Made by a program: the position numbers and the translations under genes. Below, piece after piece: positions 9,434-17,602 of a stretch of DNA of 64,000 nt. The notes beneath the pieces were generated by a model. The model saw nothing but the letters and a program-made list of their open reading frames with translations. It was not told where the DNA came from and did not search any database. Within the stretch, counting starts at the first letter, position 1; the number at the start of each line of letters is the position of its first letter. The stretch is from Bellilinea sp034411135 (GTDB taxonomy: Bacteria > Chloroflexota > Anaerolineae > Anaerolineales > Anaerolineaceae): assembly GCA_034411135.1 (NCBI GenBank), contig DAOUMN010000003.1:1-64000 (forward strand), written 5' to 3'.

Positions 9434-9904
9434 ATGCAATTCCACATCCGCAATGCCAACCTGGATGACACCCCCGCGCTGGCGGAAATTCTGCGCAGCG
9501 TGGAGTGGTTCACCCAATTAATTGAAAAGCCTATCGAAGACCTTCACCGCCAGATCACCCGCAGCCTGGAAAACGCCATGCGCGATGACAGCCACTGGAT
9601 GCTGGTCGCCGAAAGCGGCGCAGGGCGGGTGCTCGGCTATATTTCTGTGCATTGGATACCCTTCCTCTTTCTGGAAGGCGCCGAAGGCTACATTTCCGAA
9701 CTGTTTGTTCACAAAGCCGCGCGCGGCAGCGGGGTAGGCAGCAGCCTGCTGCACGCGGTGACCGAAGAAGCACGTATGCGCGGCTGCGCCCGCCTGATGC
9801 TGCTCAATGGGCGCACGCGCGAATCGTACCAGCGTGAGTTTTACAAGAAACGGGGCTGGCGCGAGCGGGAAACGATGGCGAACTTCATCCTCGAAATCAA
9901 ATAA
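9434..9904 (+). CDS. GNAT family N-acetyltransferase
   Basis: A 156-residue acetyltransferase. Acetyl-CoA binding motif A is visible as ELFVHKAARGSGVGSSLLHAV (V-x4-R-G-x-G-V-G-S pattern), preceded by the strand GRVLGYISVHW and followed by the C-terminal AREFYKKRGW-like segment (YQREFYKKRGWRERE). The acceptor cannot be named. I start at ATG 9434 because the fold begins there (MQFHIRNANLDD) and GGGAG lies just upstream; a longer frame to 9332 adds 34 residues without family features. It is convergent with the amylase gene, 1 base between the stops. Confidence 0.85.
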   Translation: MQFHIRNANLDDTPALAEILRSVEWFTQLIEKPIEDLHRQITRSLENAMRDDSHWMLVAESGAGRVLGYISVHWIPFLFLEGAEGYISELFVHKAARGSGVGSSLLHAVTEEARMRGCARLMLLNGRTRESYQREFYKKRGWRERETMANFILEIK

Positions 9905-9905
9905 A

Positions 9906-11369
9906 TCAACTGCCAACCAGCACAACGCCACTCAGCGGGGGCAGGCTCAAGCCGTTCAAGCGCCCGCTGCCCACCCACGCTTCGCCGCCGCCGAGGGCAT
10001 CCACCAGGCGGCTGCCCTCACTCAGCCCGGACGGGGCAGGCAGATCAAGATGGTAACGCTCGTGCGGCGAACGGTTGATCGCCATTACCAGCACCTGCTC
10101 ACCCAGGCGGCGCTCGTACACCAGCACCTGACCGGCGGCGTGCAGCACCCGGAATTCACCGCTGCGCAAGGCTGGAAATTGCCTGCGCAGCGCGATCAAC
10201 CGCCGGTAATATCCGCGCAGGTCGTGATCCCAGCGTTTTTCGTCCCACGGGAAGGCGCGGCGGTTGTCGGGGTCTTTGCCGCCTTCCATGCCAATCTCAT
10301 CTCCGTAATACACGCACGGCGCGCCGGGGTAGGTGAACAGCGCCAGGGCTGCCAGGCGCTGCAAGCGCTTGTCACCGCCGACCAGGGAGAGGAAGCGGGC
10401 GGTATCGTGGCTGTCGAGCAGGTTCAGTTGGGCTTGCACCGCCGGCAGGGGGTAGTGTCCCAGCAGACGGGTGATCGTTTCGGCAAAGGCGGGCGCTTCG
10501 CGGGTTTGGTAATATTGGGGGGCGTTCTTGTACCAATCGCCCACCAGGTTCATATCCAGCACGTCACCGCCAAAAAAGCCCCAGCAGGCATAGGTCAGCA
10601 GATAATTCATTACCCCGTCGAACTGGTCGCCGCGCAGCCAGCGCTGCGCATCCCAGGGTATTTCGCCGGTTATGTACGCCTGCGGATTAGCGCGCTTGAC
10701 CACCTGGCGGAACTCCTGCCAGAAGGCATCATCGTCCACGCAGAAGGGCACGTCCAGCCGCCAGCCGTCAATACCCTCGTCCAGCCAGTAGCGGGCAATA
10801 TCTAAAATGTAGCGGCGCACCTGCGGGTTAGCGTAGTTGAATTCGGGCAGGGCAGGCAGCCCAATCCAGCAATCGTAATTGGGTTTGCCGCTGTAGGCAT
10901 TCAGCGGAAAACCCCTGACGCGGAACCAGTCCAGATAGGGAGATTTTTCGCCGCATTCGAGGATGTGGTGGAACTGGAAGAAACCGCGGCTGGCGTGGTT
11001 GAATACGCCGTCTAGCACCACACGCATGCCGCGCCGGTGGGTTTCCGCCAGCAGGCGGCGCAGCGCATCGTTGCCGCCCAGGATCGGGTCAACCTGGTAG
11101 TAATCGTGGGTATGGTAACGGTGGTTGGAAGCGGATTGAAAAACCGGCGTGAAGTAGATGGCGGTGACACCCAGGTCTTGCAGGTAGTCCAACCGCTCCA
11201 ACACGCCAATCAGATCGCCACCCTTGAAGCCATGGGGGGTCGGCGGGGCGTCCCAGTCTTCCATATTATGAGGTTTTTCAATGCTGAGGCTGGCGGCAAA
11301 GCGGTCGGGGAAAATCTGGTAGAAGATGGCGTTGTGTACCCATTCGGGGGTAGTGAACGATTGCCTCAT
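9906..11369 (-). CDS. GH13 alpha-amylase family glycoside hydrolase
   Basis: A 487-residue enzyme acting on alpha-glucans. All four GH13 regions are visible: DGVFNH at 120-125, GWRLD with nucleophile D206, acid/base E236 in ITGEI, and HD at 321-322 (LLDSHDTARF). The start WVHNAIFYQIFPDRFA and the order of motifs match the neopullulanase / cyclomaltodextrinase / maltogenic amylase subgroup, but it lacks their N-terminal domain. No signal peptide, so it is cytoplasmic and probably degrades imported or stored maltodextrins. SD AAAGGAAAT precedes ATG 11369. Confidence 0.9.
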   Translation of the reverse strand: MRQSFTTPEWVHNAIFYQIFPDRFAASLSIEKPHNMEDWDAPPTPHGFKGGDLIGVLERLDYLQDLGVTAIYFTPVFQSASNHRYHTHDYYQVDPILGGNDALRRLLAETHRRGMRVVLDGVFNHASRGFFQFHHILECGEKSPYLDWFRVRGFPLNAYSGKPNYDCWIGLPALPEFNYANPQVRRYILDIARYWLDEGIDGWRLDVPFCVDDDAFWQEFRQVVKRANPQAYITGEIPWDAQRWLRGDQFDGVMNYLLTYACWGFFGGDVLDMNLVGDWYKNAPQYYQTREAPAFAETITRLLGHYPLPAVQAQLNLLDSHDTARFLSLVGGDKRLQRLAALALFTYPGAPCVYYGDEIGMEGGKDPDNRRAFPWDEKRWDHDLRGYYRRLIALRRQFPALRSGEFRVLHAAGQVLVYERRLGEQVLVMAINRSPHERYHLDLPAPSGLSEGSRLVDALGGGEAWVGSGRLNGLSLPPLSGVVLVGS

Positions 11370-11493
11370 GGCGATTTCCTTTCTGCATCAGGGGGTTTCC
11401 ATGCAGGGCATTTTATCATCAAGGGGGATGGCGCGGCGGTTTTGCGCCGGTTGCTCGACCTCACGCCCTGCGGCAGGCGGTATGCCGGCCCAT

Positions 11494-11514
11494 CGAGCTT
11501 GCCGAGGTGCACCG
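11494..11514. repeat. Dispersed palindromic repeat copy (CGAGCTTGCCGAGGTGCACCG)
   Basis: A copy of the family with core GAGCTTGCCGAGGTG seen also near 31385, 34996, 39733, 54903 and 56105. It lies in the gap between the amylase gene and padR, 11370-11663, which otherwise holds only the padR promoter and operators. Confidence 0.65.
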
Positions 11515-11593
11515 ACAGCGCATGATTTGGCACAGTCCTGGTGCAACCAGCAGTAAAAAATCTTCTTCTTTGGGGGTAATTCGATCTAATGTA

Positions 11594-11622
11594 TTGACAA
11601 ACGATGTATCGTGTGCTAATAT
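11594..11622 (+). promoter_or_regulatory. Consensus sigma-70 promoter of the PadR operon
   Basis: -35 TTGACA (11594-11599), 17-bp spacer, -10 TAATAT (11617-11622). The predicted start is near 11630, inside an array of ACGAT elements, about 35 bases before the ATG. Confidence 0.85.
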
Positions 11623-11650
11623 ATCGTTATACGATGCAACGATTTACGAT
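11601..11650. promoter_or_regulatory. Probable PadR operator array
   Basis: Six copies of ACGAT or its complement ATCGT lie at 11601, 11608, 11623, 11631, 11639 and 11646. The first two form ACGAT-GT-ATCGT inside the promoter spacer, and the next two form ATCGT-N3-ACGAT over the transcription start. This fits autorepression by the PadR protein encoded just downstream. Confidence 0.65.
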
Positions 11651-11663
11651 GTAAAGAGGTGCT

Positions 11664-12005
11664 ATGAAACCGTTCAACCCCCAAAAATACTTGCCGCTCT
11701 CCGAAACCACCTACTACATCCTGCTGGCGCTGACCGAACCGCTGCACGGCTACGCGGTCATGCAACATGTAGAGCAGATCAGTCAAGGCGTTGTCAGCCT
11801 CGGACCGGGGACACTTTATGGAGCATTCTCCACGCTGGAGAAGGAGGGTCTGATCCGCATGATCAGCGCACAGGACCGGCGCAAAACCTACGCCTTGACC
11901 GAGAATGGCAAAACCGTGCTCGGTGAGCAAATTCGCCGCATTGAACTCATGTACAAAAACGGGCAATCTGCCTGGCAGAAATTGGAAAAAGGAGGTCAGT
12001 CATGA
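11664..12005 (+). CDS. PadR family transcriptional regulator
   Basis: A 113-residue winged-helix repressor. The PadR core reads YYILLALTEPLHGYAVMQ, then LGPGTLYGAFSTLEKEGLI, then DRRKTYALTENG, with a C-terminal helix for dimerisation. Its stop overlaps the start of the DUF2812 gene (ATGA), and PadR with DUF2812 is a well-known pair. The upstream ACGAT array overlapping a consensus promoter suggests autoregulation. SD AAAGAGG. The signal sensed is unknown. Confidence 0.92.
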   Translation: MKPFNPQKYLPLSETTYYILLALTEPLHGYAVMQHVEQISQGVVSLGPGTLYGAFSTLEKEGLIRMISAQDRRKTYALTENGKTVLGEQIRRIELMYKNGQSAWQKLEKGGQS

Positions 12006-12532
12006 CCGGGCACAACGCAAAGATACGGGTTTACAAAATTTTTCTCCCCTGGCAGGATGACAGGGAAGAAAACTGGCTGCACGAAATGGCAGCCCAGGGC
12101 TGGCAACTGAACAAAGTGGTCTTCCCGTGTACTTATACCTTTGAAAAAAGCCAGCCCACAAATACCATCTACCGGCTGGATTATTTCGACAAATCGTACA
12201 AAGAACATGCCGAGTATCTCCAGTTTTTTGTGGATGCCGGCTGGGAGTTTGTCGGTCAAATGGGCGGCTGGCAGTATTTTCGCAAATCCCTACCGCCGGG
12301 CGAAAGCGCCGAAATTTTTACCGACAACGAGTCCAAGATTGCCAAATTGAAGCGTGTGATGGGCTTTTACGGGATCATGCTGGCAGCGTTTGTACCGATC
12401 TTCTTATCCACCATAGACGGCTGGGGTTCCTACCGGCTGGTTCTTTTTGGACTGTATGTTCTGTTGATGGTGTTGTATGTCCTCATCCTGGTGAAGCTCA
12501 ATGAGCGGATCAAGCGGTTGAAACAACTGTGA
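12002..12532 (+). CDS. DUF2812 membrane protein, partner of PadR
   Basis: A 176-residue protein with an N-terminal soluble DUF2812 domain (FFLPWQDDREENWLHEMAAQGW-like start, then YRLDYFDKSYKEHAEYLQFF) and two C-terminal membrane helices (about 122-140 and 145-165). Genes of this family usually follow a padR gene and are under its control; the biochemical role is not known. It overlaps padR by 4 bases and is convergent with the EamA gene. Confidence 0.85.
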   Translation: MTGHNAKIRVYKIFLPWQDDREENWLHEMAAQGWQLNKVVFPCTYTFEKSQPTNTIYRLDYFDKSYKEHAEYLQFFVDAGWEFVGQMGGWQYFRKSLPPGESAEIFTDNESKIAKLKRVMGFYGIMLAAFVPIFLSTIDGWGSYRLVLFGLYVLLMVLYVLILVKLNERIKRLKQL

Positions 12533-12536
12533 AACC

Positions 12537-13583
12537 CTATTCGCCGTCCGAATGGGAATGGCGGTGGTGCAGATCGGGCAGGTGGGGGTGGGCATGTTGC
12601 ACGGGGGCATGATGGTGGCGATGGCTGTGCCGCGCAGCGGCGCGCAAGCCCTCGTGAACGTGACCATGGTGTCCGTCGTTGTGGCTATGTTCATGGTCGT
12701 GCACCTGAGCGCTGTGCGCATGCGCATGGCTGTGCTGCTCGCGGAATAGCACCAGCAGCGAACCTGCCAACACACCGGTCGCCAAGCCAAGTTGAGGCGT
12801 GAAGGGTTCGCCCAGCAGCGCCAGGGCAAGTAGTATTCCCCAAAATGGCGCGCTGGAAAAAATTAGCTGGCTGCGGGTAGCGCCCAGTTGCTGCGCCGAG
12901 GCAATGTAGAGGACAATGCTGACGCCGTATGAAAGCATACCGATCATCACCCCGGTGACCACAATGCCGGGAGGTGAGAGCAGCGGCGCAATCGCCATGC
13001 CAATTGTCAGGTTGGTCAAACCGGCAGCCAGCCCTTTCCAGAAAGTCGATTGGGCTGGGCTGATCCCGTCGATCAATGCAGTCAGGTGATTGTCCACTCC
13101 CCAACACACGCATGCCAGCGCCACCAACAACCCGGCACGCACACCGGCAGATCCTTCCCCCCAGGCAAGCAGCAGCGCGGCTGCCAGCACGCCGCCCGCG
13201 GCGAGCCAGCCGCGCCTGCTCAGGTGGTCTTTGAAGAAAACGTGCCCCAAAATAGCCGTAGCGATCATTTCCAGGTTCAACCACACCGATACCGAACTGG
13301 CAGATGCCAGCCGCAACCCCGCCATCAGCGCCAGTGGACCCGCCACGCCGCCCAAAATCACCGCACCGGCAAGCCGCAGAGCATTTTTAGCGTCCAGTTG
13401 CCACGGCAGGATGATTTTTCGTTGGCGAAGAATGAGCACGAATACCCCCATGGCAGCACCGAGATACAACAAGCCTGCCAGTTGGAAGGCAGACAGGTGG
13501 GTCAACAGCGGCTTGCTGAGCGGGGTAGCTGCCCCGAACAAGAGCGCGGATAACAGCGCAGTGGTATACGCCTGGGTTTTCAT
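12537..13583 (-). CDS. EamA/DMT-family transporter with His-rich tail
   Basis: A 348-residue membrane protein with ten predicted helices in two EamA repeats (first repeat starts ALLSALLFGAATPLSK). The last 70 residues are cytoplasmic-type and very rich in His (HSHAHAHSAQVHDHEHSHND and beyond). Such tails occur on a known subgroup of DMT exporters and suggest binding of Ni, Co or Zn ions; this is inference. I start at ATG 13583 (MKTQAYTTALL), since the longer frame adds 28 residues without a membrane segment. It is not linked to the CbiMQO importer 32 kb away. Confidence 0.85.
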   Translation of the reverse strand: MKTQAYTTALLSALLFGAATPLSKPLLTHLSAFQLAGLLYLGAAMGVFVLILRQRKIILPWQLDAKNALRLAGAVILGGVAGPLALMAGLRLASASSVSVWLNLEMIATAILGHVFFKDHLSRRGWLAAGGVLAAALLLAWGEGSAGVRAGLLVALACVCWGVDNHLTALIDGISPAQSTFWKGLAAGLTNLTIGMAIAPLLSPPGIVVTGVMIGMLSYGVSIVLYIASAQQLGATRSQLIFSSAPFWGILLALALLGEPFTPQLGLATGVLAGSLLVLFREQHSHAHAHSAQVHDHEHSHNDGHHGHVHEGLRAAARHSHRHHHAPVQHAHPHLPDLHHRHSHSDGE

Positions 13584-13691
13584 TGGCTTGTTCAGGACTC
13601 CGGGGTTAAGTATATCGTTGTATGTGCGTAATTTGAGGGGCAAATCGCCCTTCGGCAATCTCACCAAACTCTCGATTGGTCAAAATCTGCT

Positions 13692-14621
13692 ATGATTCGA
13701 TCCACGATGCGACTGGTCAAAATTTACCTGGAATACTTCATTTCGACCCTGCTGTGGAGTTTCCTCAACCCTCACGGGCTGCGGCAGATGTACGCCCAAA
13801 TCATTGGGCAAATTGCCGCAATTGCACGCAGCCTGCGCCAGCAGGGTGAGCCGCCCGACGCGCCGCTCACCCTGCGATTGCCGTTCGATGGCTGGTGGAA
13901 GGTGTACAACGGCGGAGTCTTGCGGGCGGTGTCCCACTCCTGGGAGGTCATCGCCCAACGCTATGCGTATGATTTTCTGGTCGTGGATGATCAGAATATC
14001 TCCTTCCACGATGACCCCAGCCGCCCGCAGCATTACCATGCATTTGGGAAACCGGTGCTGGCGGCTGCCGACGGCGAGGTGATTGAGGTTCGCGCCGATT
14101 TACGCGACTACCCCCACGCAGGCAGCGGCTGGATTGACTGGCGCATTGCCGATTTGCGCGGCAATTACGTTGTCATTCGCCACAGCCAACACCAATACAG
14201 CCTGTACGCGCATTTGCAGGCGGGCAGCGTTTGCGTGCGTTCCGGCGAAGCGGTGAAAGCCGGGCAGGTCATTGGTCGCTGCGGACATTCGGGGCACTCC
14301 AGCGAGCCGCACCTGCACTTTCAACTGCAGGACCGGGCAGACTTTTTCACTGCCGTGGGTTTACCGGTGAGGTTTGGGAATTTCGAGCGAAACAGAGCCG
14401 CCGCGGTGGACTATGTCCGCCTGGGCACGGTGGAGCGCGGCGATCTTGTACGCAGCGCAGATGCCGGACGCGAGGAGGGGGGACTGGTCGAGACGGTCGA
14501 AGCGGTCAAGCCAGCCTTTAACGACCTGGTATCCAGCATAGTTACCCTGGCGTTGACGCTGATGGGCACCTTTTTTATACTGTCCTTGATCGTGCGGTTG
14601 GTCGCAAGCCTGTTGGACTGA
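13692..14621 (+). CDS. M23 family peptidase with membrane anchors
   Basis: A 309-residue LytM-type zinc endopeptidase. The core runs from about 78 to 225: YAYDF (D94), the GNYVVIRH strand, YSLYAHLQ (H174) and the zinc motif HLH (207-209) in EPHLHFQ. A C-terminal helix (about 280-305) can anchor it, and an amphipathic hydrophobic stretch is present near residues 10-25. The substrate is likely peptidoglycan cross-links. A weak -10 (CAAAAT, 13681-13686) lies only 5 bases before ATG, so the mRNA may be leaderless. Confidence 0.85.
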   Translation: MIRSTMRLVKIYLEYFISTLLWSFLNPHGLRQMYAQIIGQIAAIARSLRQQGEPPDAPLTLRLPFDGWWKVYNGGVLRAVSHSWEVIAQRYAYDFLVVDDQNISFHDDPSRPQHYHAFGKPVLAAADGEVIEVRADLRDYPHAGSGWIDWRIADLRGNYVVIRHSQHQYSLYAHLQAGSVCVRSGEAVKAGQVIGRCGHSGHSSEPHLHFQLQDRADFFTAVGLPVRFGNFERNRAAAVDYVRLGTVERGDLVRSADAGREEGGLVETVEAVKPAFNDLVSSIVTLALTLMGTFFILSLIVRLVASLLD

Positions 14622-14654
14622 ACCGCCTGCACAACCTGCATTCTGGGCAGGGGT

Positions 14655-17048
14655 TTATTGGATCGGCTTGGGGCGCGAGTCGCGTGGCGACTGCACCACC
14701 ACCTGGCTGAGATCGAACGCACCGAGAATGCTGCGCGCCTGCGCCAGATCAAAATCGGCTCGTTTGGCAAAGATCCACACCGGCGGGTGATCGTACACGC
14801 TGAAGGCTTCTTCGGCAGCAAAGAAGTTGAAGTTGAACAAGGGCAGCCTGGGCGGCGCACCCCAGCCCAGCATTCCGCCCACATCAGAAATGTACAGGTT
14901 GCCAATCCGCCATGGCGCCTGGAAATGGGCAGCCTGCTCAAAGCCCAGCCGTCCATCGAACAGCGCGCGGTAGTATTCAATTGTCATCGGGTAGGTGCGC
15001 TGCATACGCGCCACGCTCCAAATGCCGCGCTGGCTGGGCAGGATGACATAATCCACTTCCGCCAGGCGATCGTAAAACATCTGGCGCTTGTTCTCGTCGT
15101 CGTACCAGCGCACTTCCATAGTCACCCCCCGGTAGAAATCACCGTACGGGTCGTACGAGGCGCGCGGCACAGGCAGCCCTTCATCCCAGCCTTCGTTCGC
15201 CAGTGTTAGCCGGTGAATGGTCAGCGGCAGCGGCGAGTCGTTGCGCAGGGTCAGTTGAACATCTTGCCCGGCGCGTAGATCCCCGCCTGCCAGGTCAGCC
15301 TGCATCGCTCTGCCGCGCGGCGCGCCATTGGCAGGTGGCACGGAGAGCACCGCCTGCGCAAACGGTTGCTCGCCGGAGGGCAGGCTGCTCAGACTGACGC
15401 TCAGCGCCGCAGGAAGATCGCCCGGGTTGAGCACGCGCGGCAGGATCACGGAGCGCAGCACGCCGCTTTCGCGGGGGGTAAAGCCGAGAGTCAGCGCCTC
15501 ACCCGGCTGCAAGGTCAACCCGTCGGGGATGGAAACCGGCTGGAAACGGCTGCCCGCGCCCGTCTCCAGCCCAAGGTGCACCGGCGCAGGAATGTTCTGG
15601 AAGATCCAGTCGGTGGCTTGCAGGCGGGTATGCAGCTGGCGGTACACCGCGCTGACGAAGGCATCCGCCCAGAGCAGCGTGCCGCCCAGCACGGCGGTGA
15701 TCAGCGCACCGGCGGCAAGGCGGCGCCAGCCCCCCCGCTCGCGCTCCGCGCCGCGCGCGGACTGCCACAGATACAACAGCAGCCAGGCAGCCAGCAAAGC
15801 CAGCAGCGGGTAGATTGGCAAAAAATAGCGGATCGATTTAACCCAACGAGTGCCCATGAAAATAAAATAGCCGCCCACCCAGACCAACGGCAGCAGATGG
15901 GCACGCCAGAGCAGCCCGCGGCGCAGCGCACCCCAAGCAGCGATGAAAAATCCCGCCCAGGCGGTCAAGCCAAACAGCGGACCCATGCCCCATACCACCA
16001 TGTTGACCAGCGGGAAGAGAATCGCCGGACGAGCAGCCCACTGCTCACCCGGCGGACCGCCGCCAACACCGCTCGATTCCATCTGCGCCACGCGCATGCT
16101 GTCCATCCAGTCCGGGTTGAAATGAAGGGTAAAGAAGGTGGTATCGCCCTGCAGGGCACGAAAGGACATCGGCTGGCTCAGGCGGAATGCCAGCAGCGCC
16201 GCCACAGCCGAGAGCACCAGCAGCCCTGCACTGACGGCGAAGATGCGGCTCAGGTCGCTGCGCCAGCGCAGGCGGAGATCGGCAATACTGAGGAATGCTG
16301 CCACGACCACCATACCGGTCAGCGGCAGCAGGTTGACCTTGCACGCCAGCGCCATACCAGCCGCCGCGCCGAACAGCGCGAACCAGCCCGCCGCAGCGGG
16401 GATGAAGCGGTAGGCGCTGCCATCCGCCGGGCGCGCCAGCGGAGGCAGTCCGGCAATGCGCACCGCAGCATAAAGCGCCAGCATGGTGAAGAAGGTGCCA
16501 AAGTTATCCACCGTCATGAAGTGCGACTGCTGGATTTGCATCACCGCCAGCGCAGAGAGCGCAGCAGCCAGCAGCCCGGCGCGGTGACCGTACAGCCGCC
16601 GCCCAATGAGGTACAGCAGCAGCAGCGCCAGGCTGTCTGCCAGCGCCGACAGCCGCCGCCCAAGAAGGCGCAGTTCCGAATAACCGGTGTTGCCGGTGGC
16701 TTCGGCGGCAGCGCGGATCAAGATCATCGGCAGCTGCCCCCAGCGCATGCGGTTGTCGGGTCCATTGGCAAGCAGGCTGCCATCTGGGTTGTACTTGTTA
16801 TACGGGCTTAGCGGCGCAATGCGCGTGTTGAAGTAGTCACCCAGGCTGGCTGGCAGGCGCAGCGCGGTGAGGGTGTTGGTCAGCCCGTATTCGTCCGGAT
16901 GCAATTGAGCATCCTGATTCCAGTTGACCCAGGCAAAGCGGTAACCGACCCCCAGGACGATCAGCGTCAGCAGCAACAGGTCGAACAGCCTGCCAGGCAG
17001 GTATCGGCGCAGGCGGGCGGAAAGCGGAGAAGGAGGTTCTGTCATCAT
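14655..17048 (-). CDS. GT-C membrane glycosyltransferase (GT39-like)
   Basis: A 797-residue integral membrane protein with about 11 helices in residues 22-475 and an extracytoplasmic C-terminal part. The first loop carries HPDE (50-53), the acidic motif expected in GT39/ArnT-type enzymes that use polyprenyl-phosphate sugars. The loop QIQQSHFMTVDNFGTFF is also typical. It probably transfers a sugar to surface glycans or proteins outside the membrane. It is one of four GT-C-like proteins between 14.6 and 28.1 kb. A -10 TATAAT lies at 17082-17087. Confidence 0.82.
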   Translation of the reverse strand: MMTEPPSPLSARLRRYLPGRLFDLLLLTLIVLGVGYRFAWVNWNQDAQLHPDEYGLTNTLTALRLPASLGDYFNTRIAPLSPYNKYNPDGSLLANGPDNRMRWGQLPMILIRAAAEATGNTGYSELRLLGRRLSALADSLALLLLYLIGRRLYGHRAGLLAAALSALAVMQIQQSHFMTVDNFGTFFTMLALYAAVRIAGLPPLARPADGSAYRFIPAAAGWFALFGAAAGMALACKVNLLPLTGMVVVAAFLSIADLRLRWRSDLSRIFAVSAGLLVLSAVAALLAFRLSQPMSFRALQGDTTFFTLHFNPDWMDSMRVAQMESSGVGGGPPGEQWAARPAILFPLVNMVVWGMGPLFGLTAWAGFFIAAWGALRRGLLWRAHLLPLVWVGGYFIFMGTRWVKSIRYFLPIYPLLALLAAWLLLYLWQSARGAERERGGWRRLAAGALITAVLGGTLLWADAFVSAVYRQLHTRLQATDWIFQNIPAPVHLGLETGAGSRFQPVSIPDGLTLQPGEALTLGFTPRESGVLRSVILPRVLNPGDLPAALSVSLSSLPSGEQPFAQAVLSVPPANGAPRGRAMQADLAGGDLRAGQDVQLTLRNDSPLPLTIHRLTLANEGWDEGLPVPRASYDPYGDFYRGVTMEVRWYDDENKRQMFYDRLAEVDYVILPSQRGIWSVARMQRTYPMTIEYYRALFDGRLGFEQAAHFQAPWRIGNLYISDVGGMLGWGAPPRLPLFNFNFFAAEEAFSVYDHPPVWIFAKRADFDLAQARSILGAFDLSQVVVQSPRDSRPKPIQ

Positions 17049-17185
17049 GGCGCGGCGGGCAGGATTCAACAATCGCAACGGATTATACCCCGTCCTGCCG
17101 GGATCGGTGCAGCGGTAGATTGGGGAGGAACTGCTGGCATTCTAACCCGATCCTGGTAGTATTATTACAGCTATTATGGAGATCA

Positions 17186-17566
17186 ATGATGATGAAAACC
17201 GACTCGCCCGCCAGTATTGACGAATACATCGCCGCGTTTCCGCCCGCCATACAGGAGATTTTGCAGCGCATCCGCCAGGTGATCCGCGAGGAAGCCCCCC
17301 AGGCGCAGGAGACCATCCGCTACCAGATGCCGACCTTCCGGCTGAACGGCAACCTGGTGCATTTTGCCGCCTTTCAGCACCACATCGGCTTCTACCCCAC
17401 CCCGACCGGAATCGCCGAATTCGAGCGCGATCTGGCTGCCTACAAAGGCGGCAAGGGCTCGGTGCAGTTCCCGCTCGACCAGCCTATCCCTTACGATCTG
17501 ATCCGCCGCATCGTGCGCTTTCGGGTAGCCGAAAGCCAGGCAAAAGCTGCCAAAGCCCGGCGTTGA
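17186..17566 (+). CDS. DUF1801 / YdhG-like protein
   Basis: A 126-residue cytoplasmic protein of the DUF1801 (YdhG, frataxin-like fold) family: SIDEYIAAFPPAIQEILQRIR, then AQETIRYQMPTFRLNG, then FQHHIGFYPTPTGIAEFE, ending in a basic tail. Some homologues are described as intracellular iron chaperones, but the function here is not proved. I start at ATG 17186, the first of three ATG codons in a row, with GGAG 5 bases before. It stands alone between divergent genes. Confidence 0.82.
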   Translation: MMMKTDSPASIDEYIAAFPPAIQEILQRIRQVIREEAPQAQETIRYQMPTFRLNGNLVHFAAFQHHIGFYPTPTGIAEFERDLAAYKGGKGSVQFPLDQPIPYDLIRRIVRFRVAESQAKAAKARR

Positions 17567-17590
17567 GGCTGACGGCAGTCGCACTGCGGT

Positions 17591-17596
17591 TATAAT
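17591..17596 (+). promoter_or_regulatory. -10 box of a leaderless CapA-like gene
   Basis: Perfect TATAAT, 6 bases before GTG 17603. Transcription would start at or next to the start codon, and no Shine-Dalgarno sequence is present. Confidence 0.6.
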
Positions 17597-17602
17597 ACCG
17601 CT

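Noticed and set aside
15366..16811. Plus-strand ORF of 481 residues
   Set aside because: Antisense to the GT39-like membrane protein; Gln/Arg-rich with no domain.
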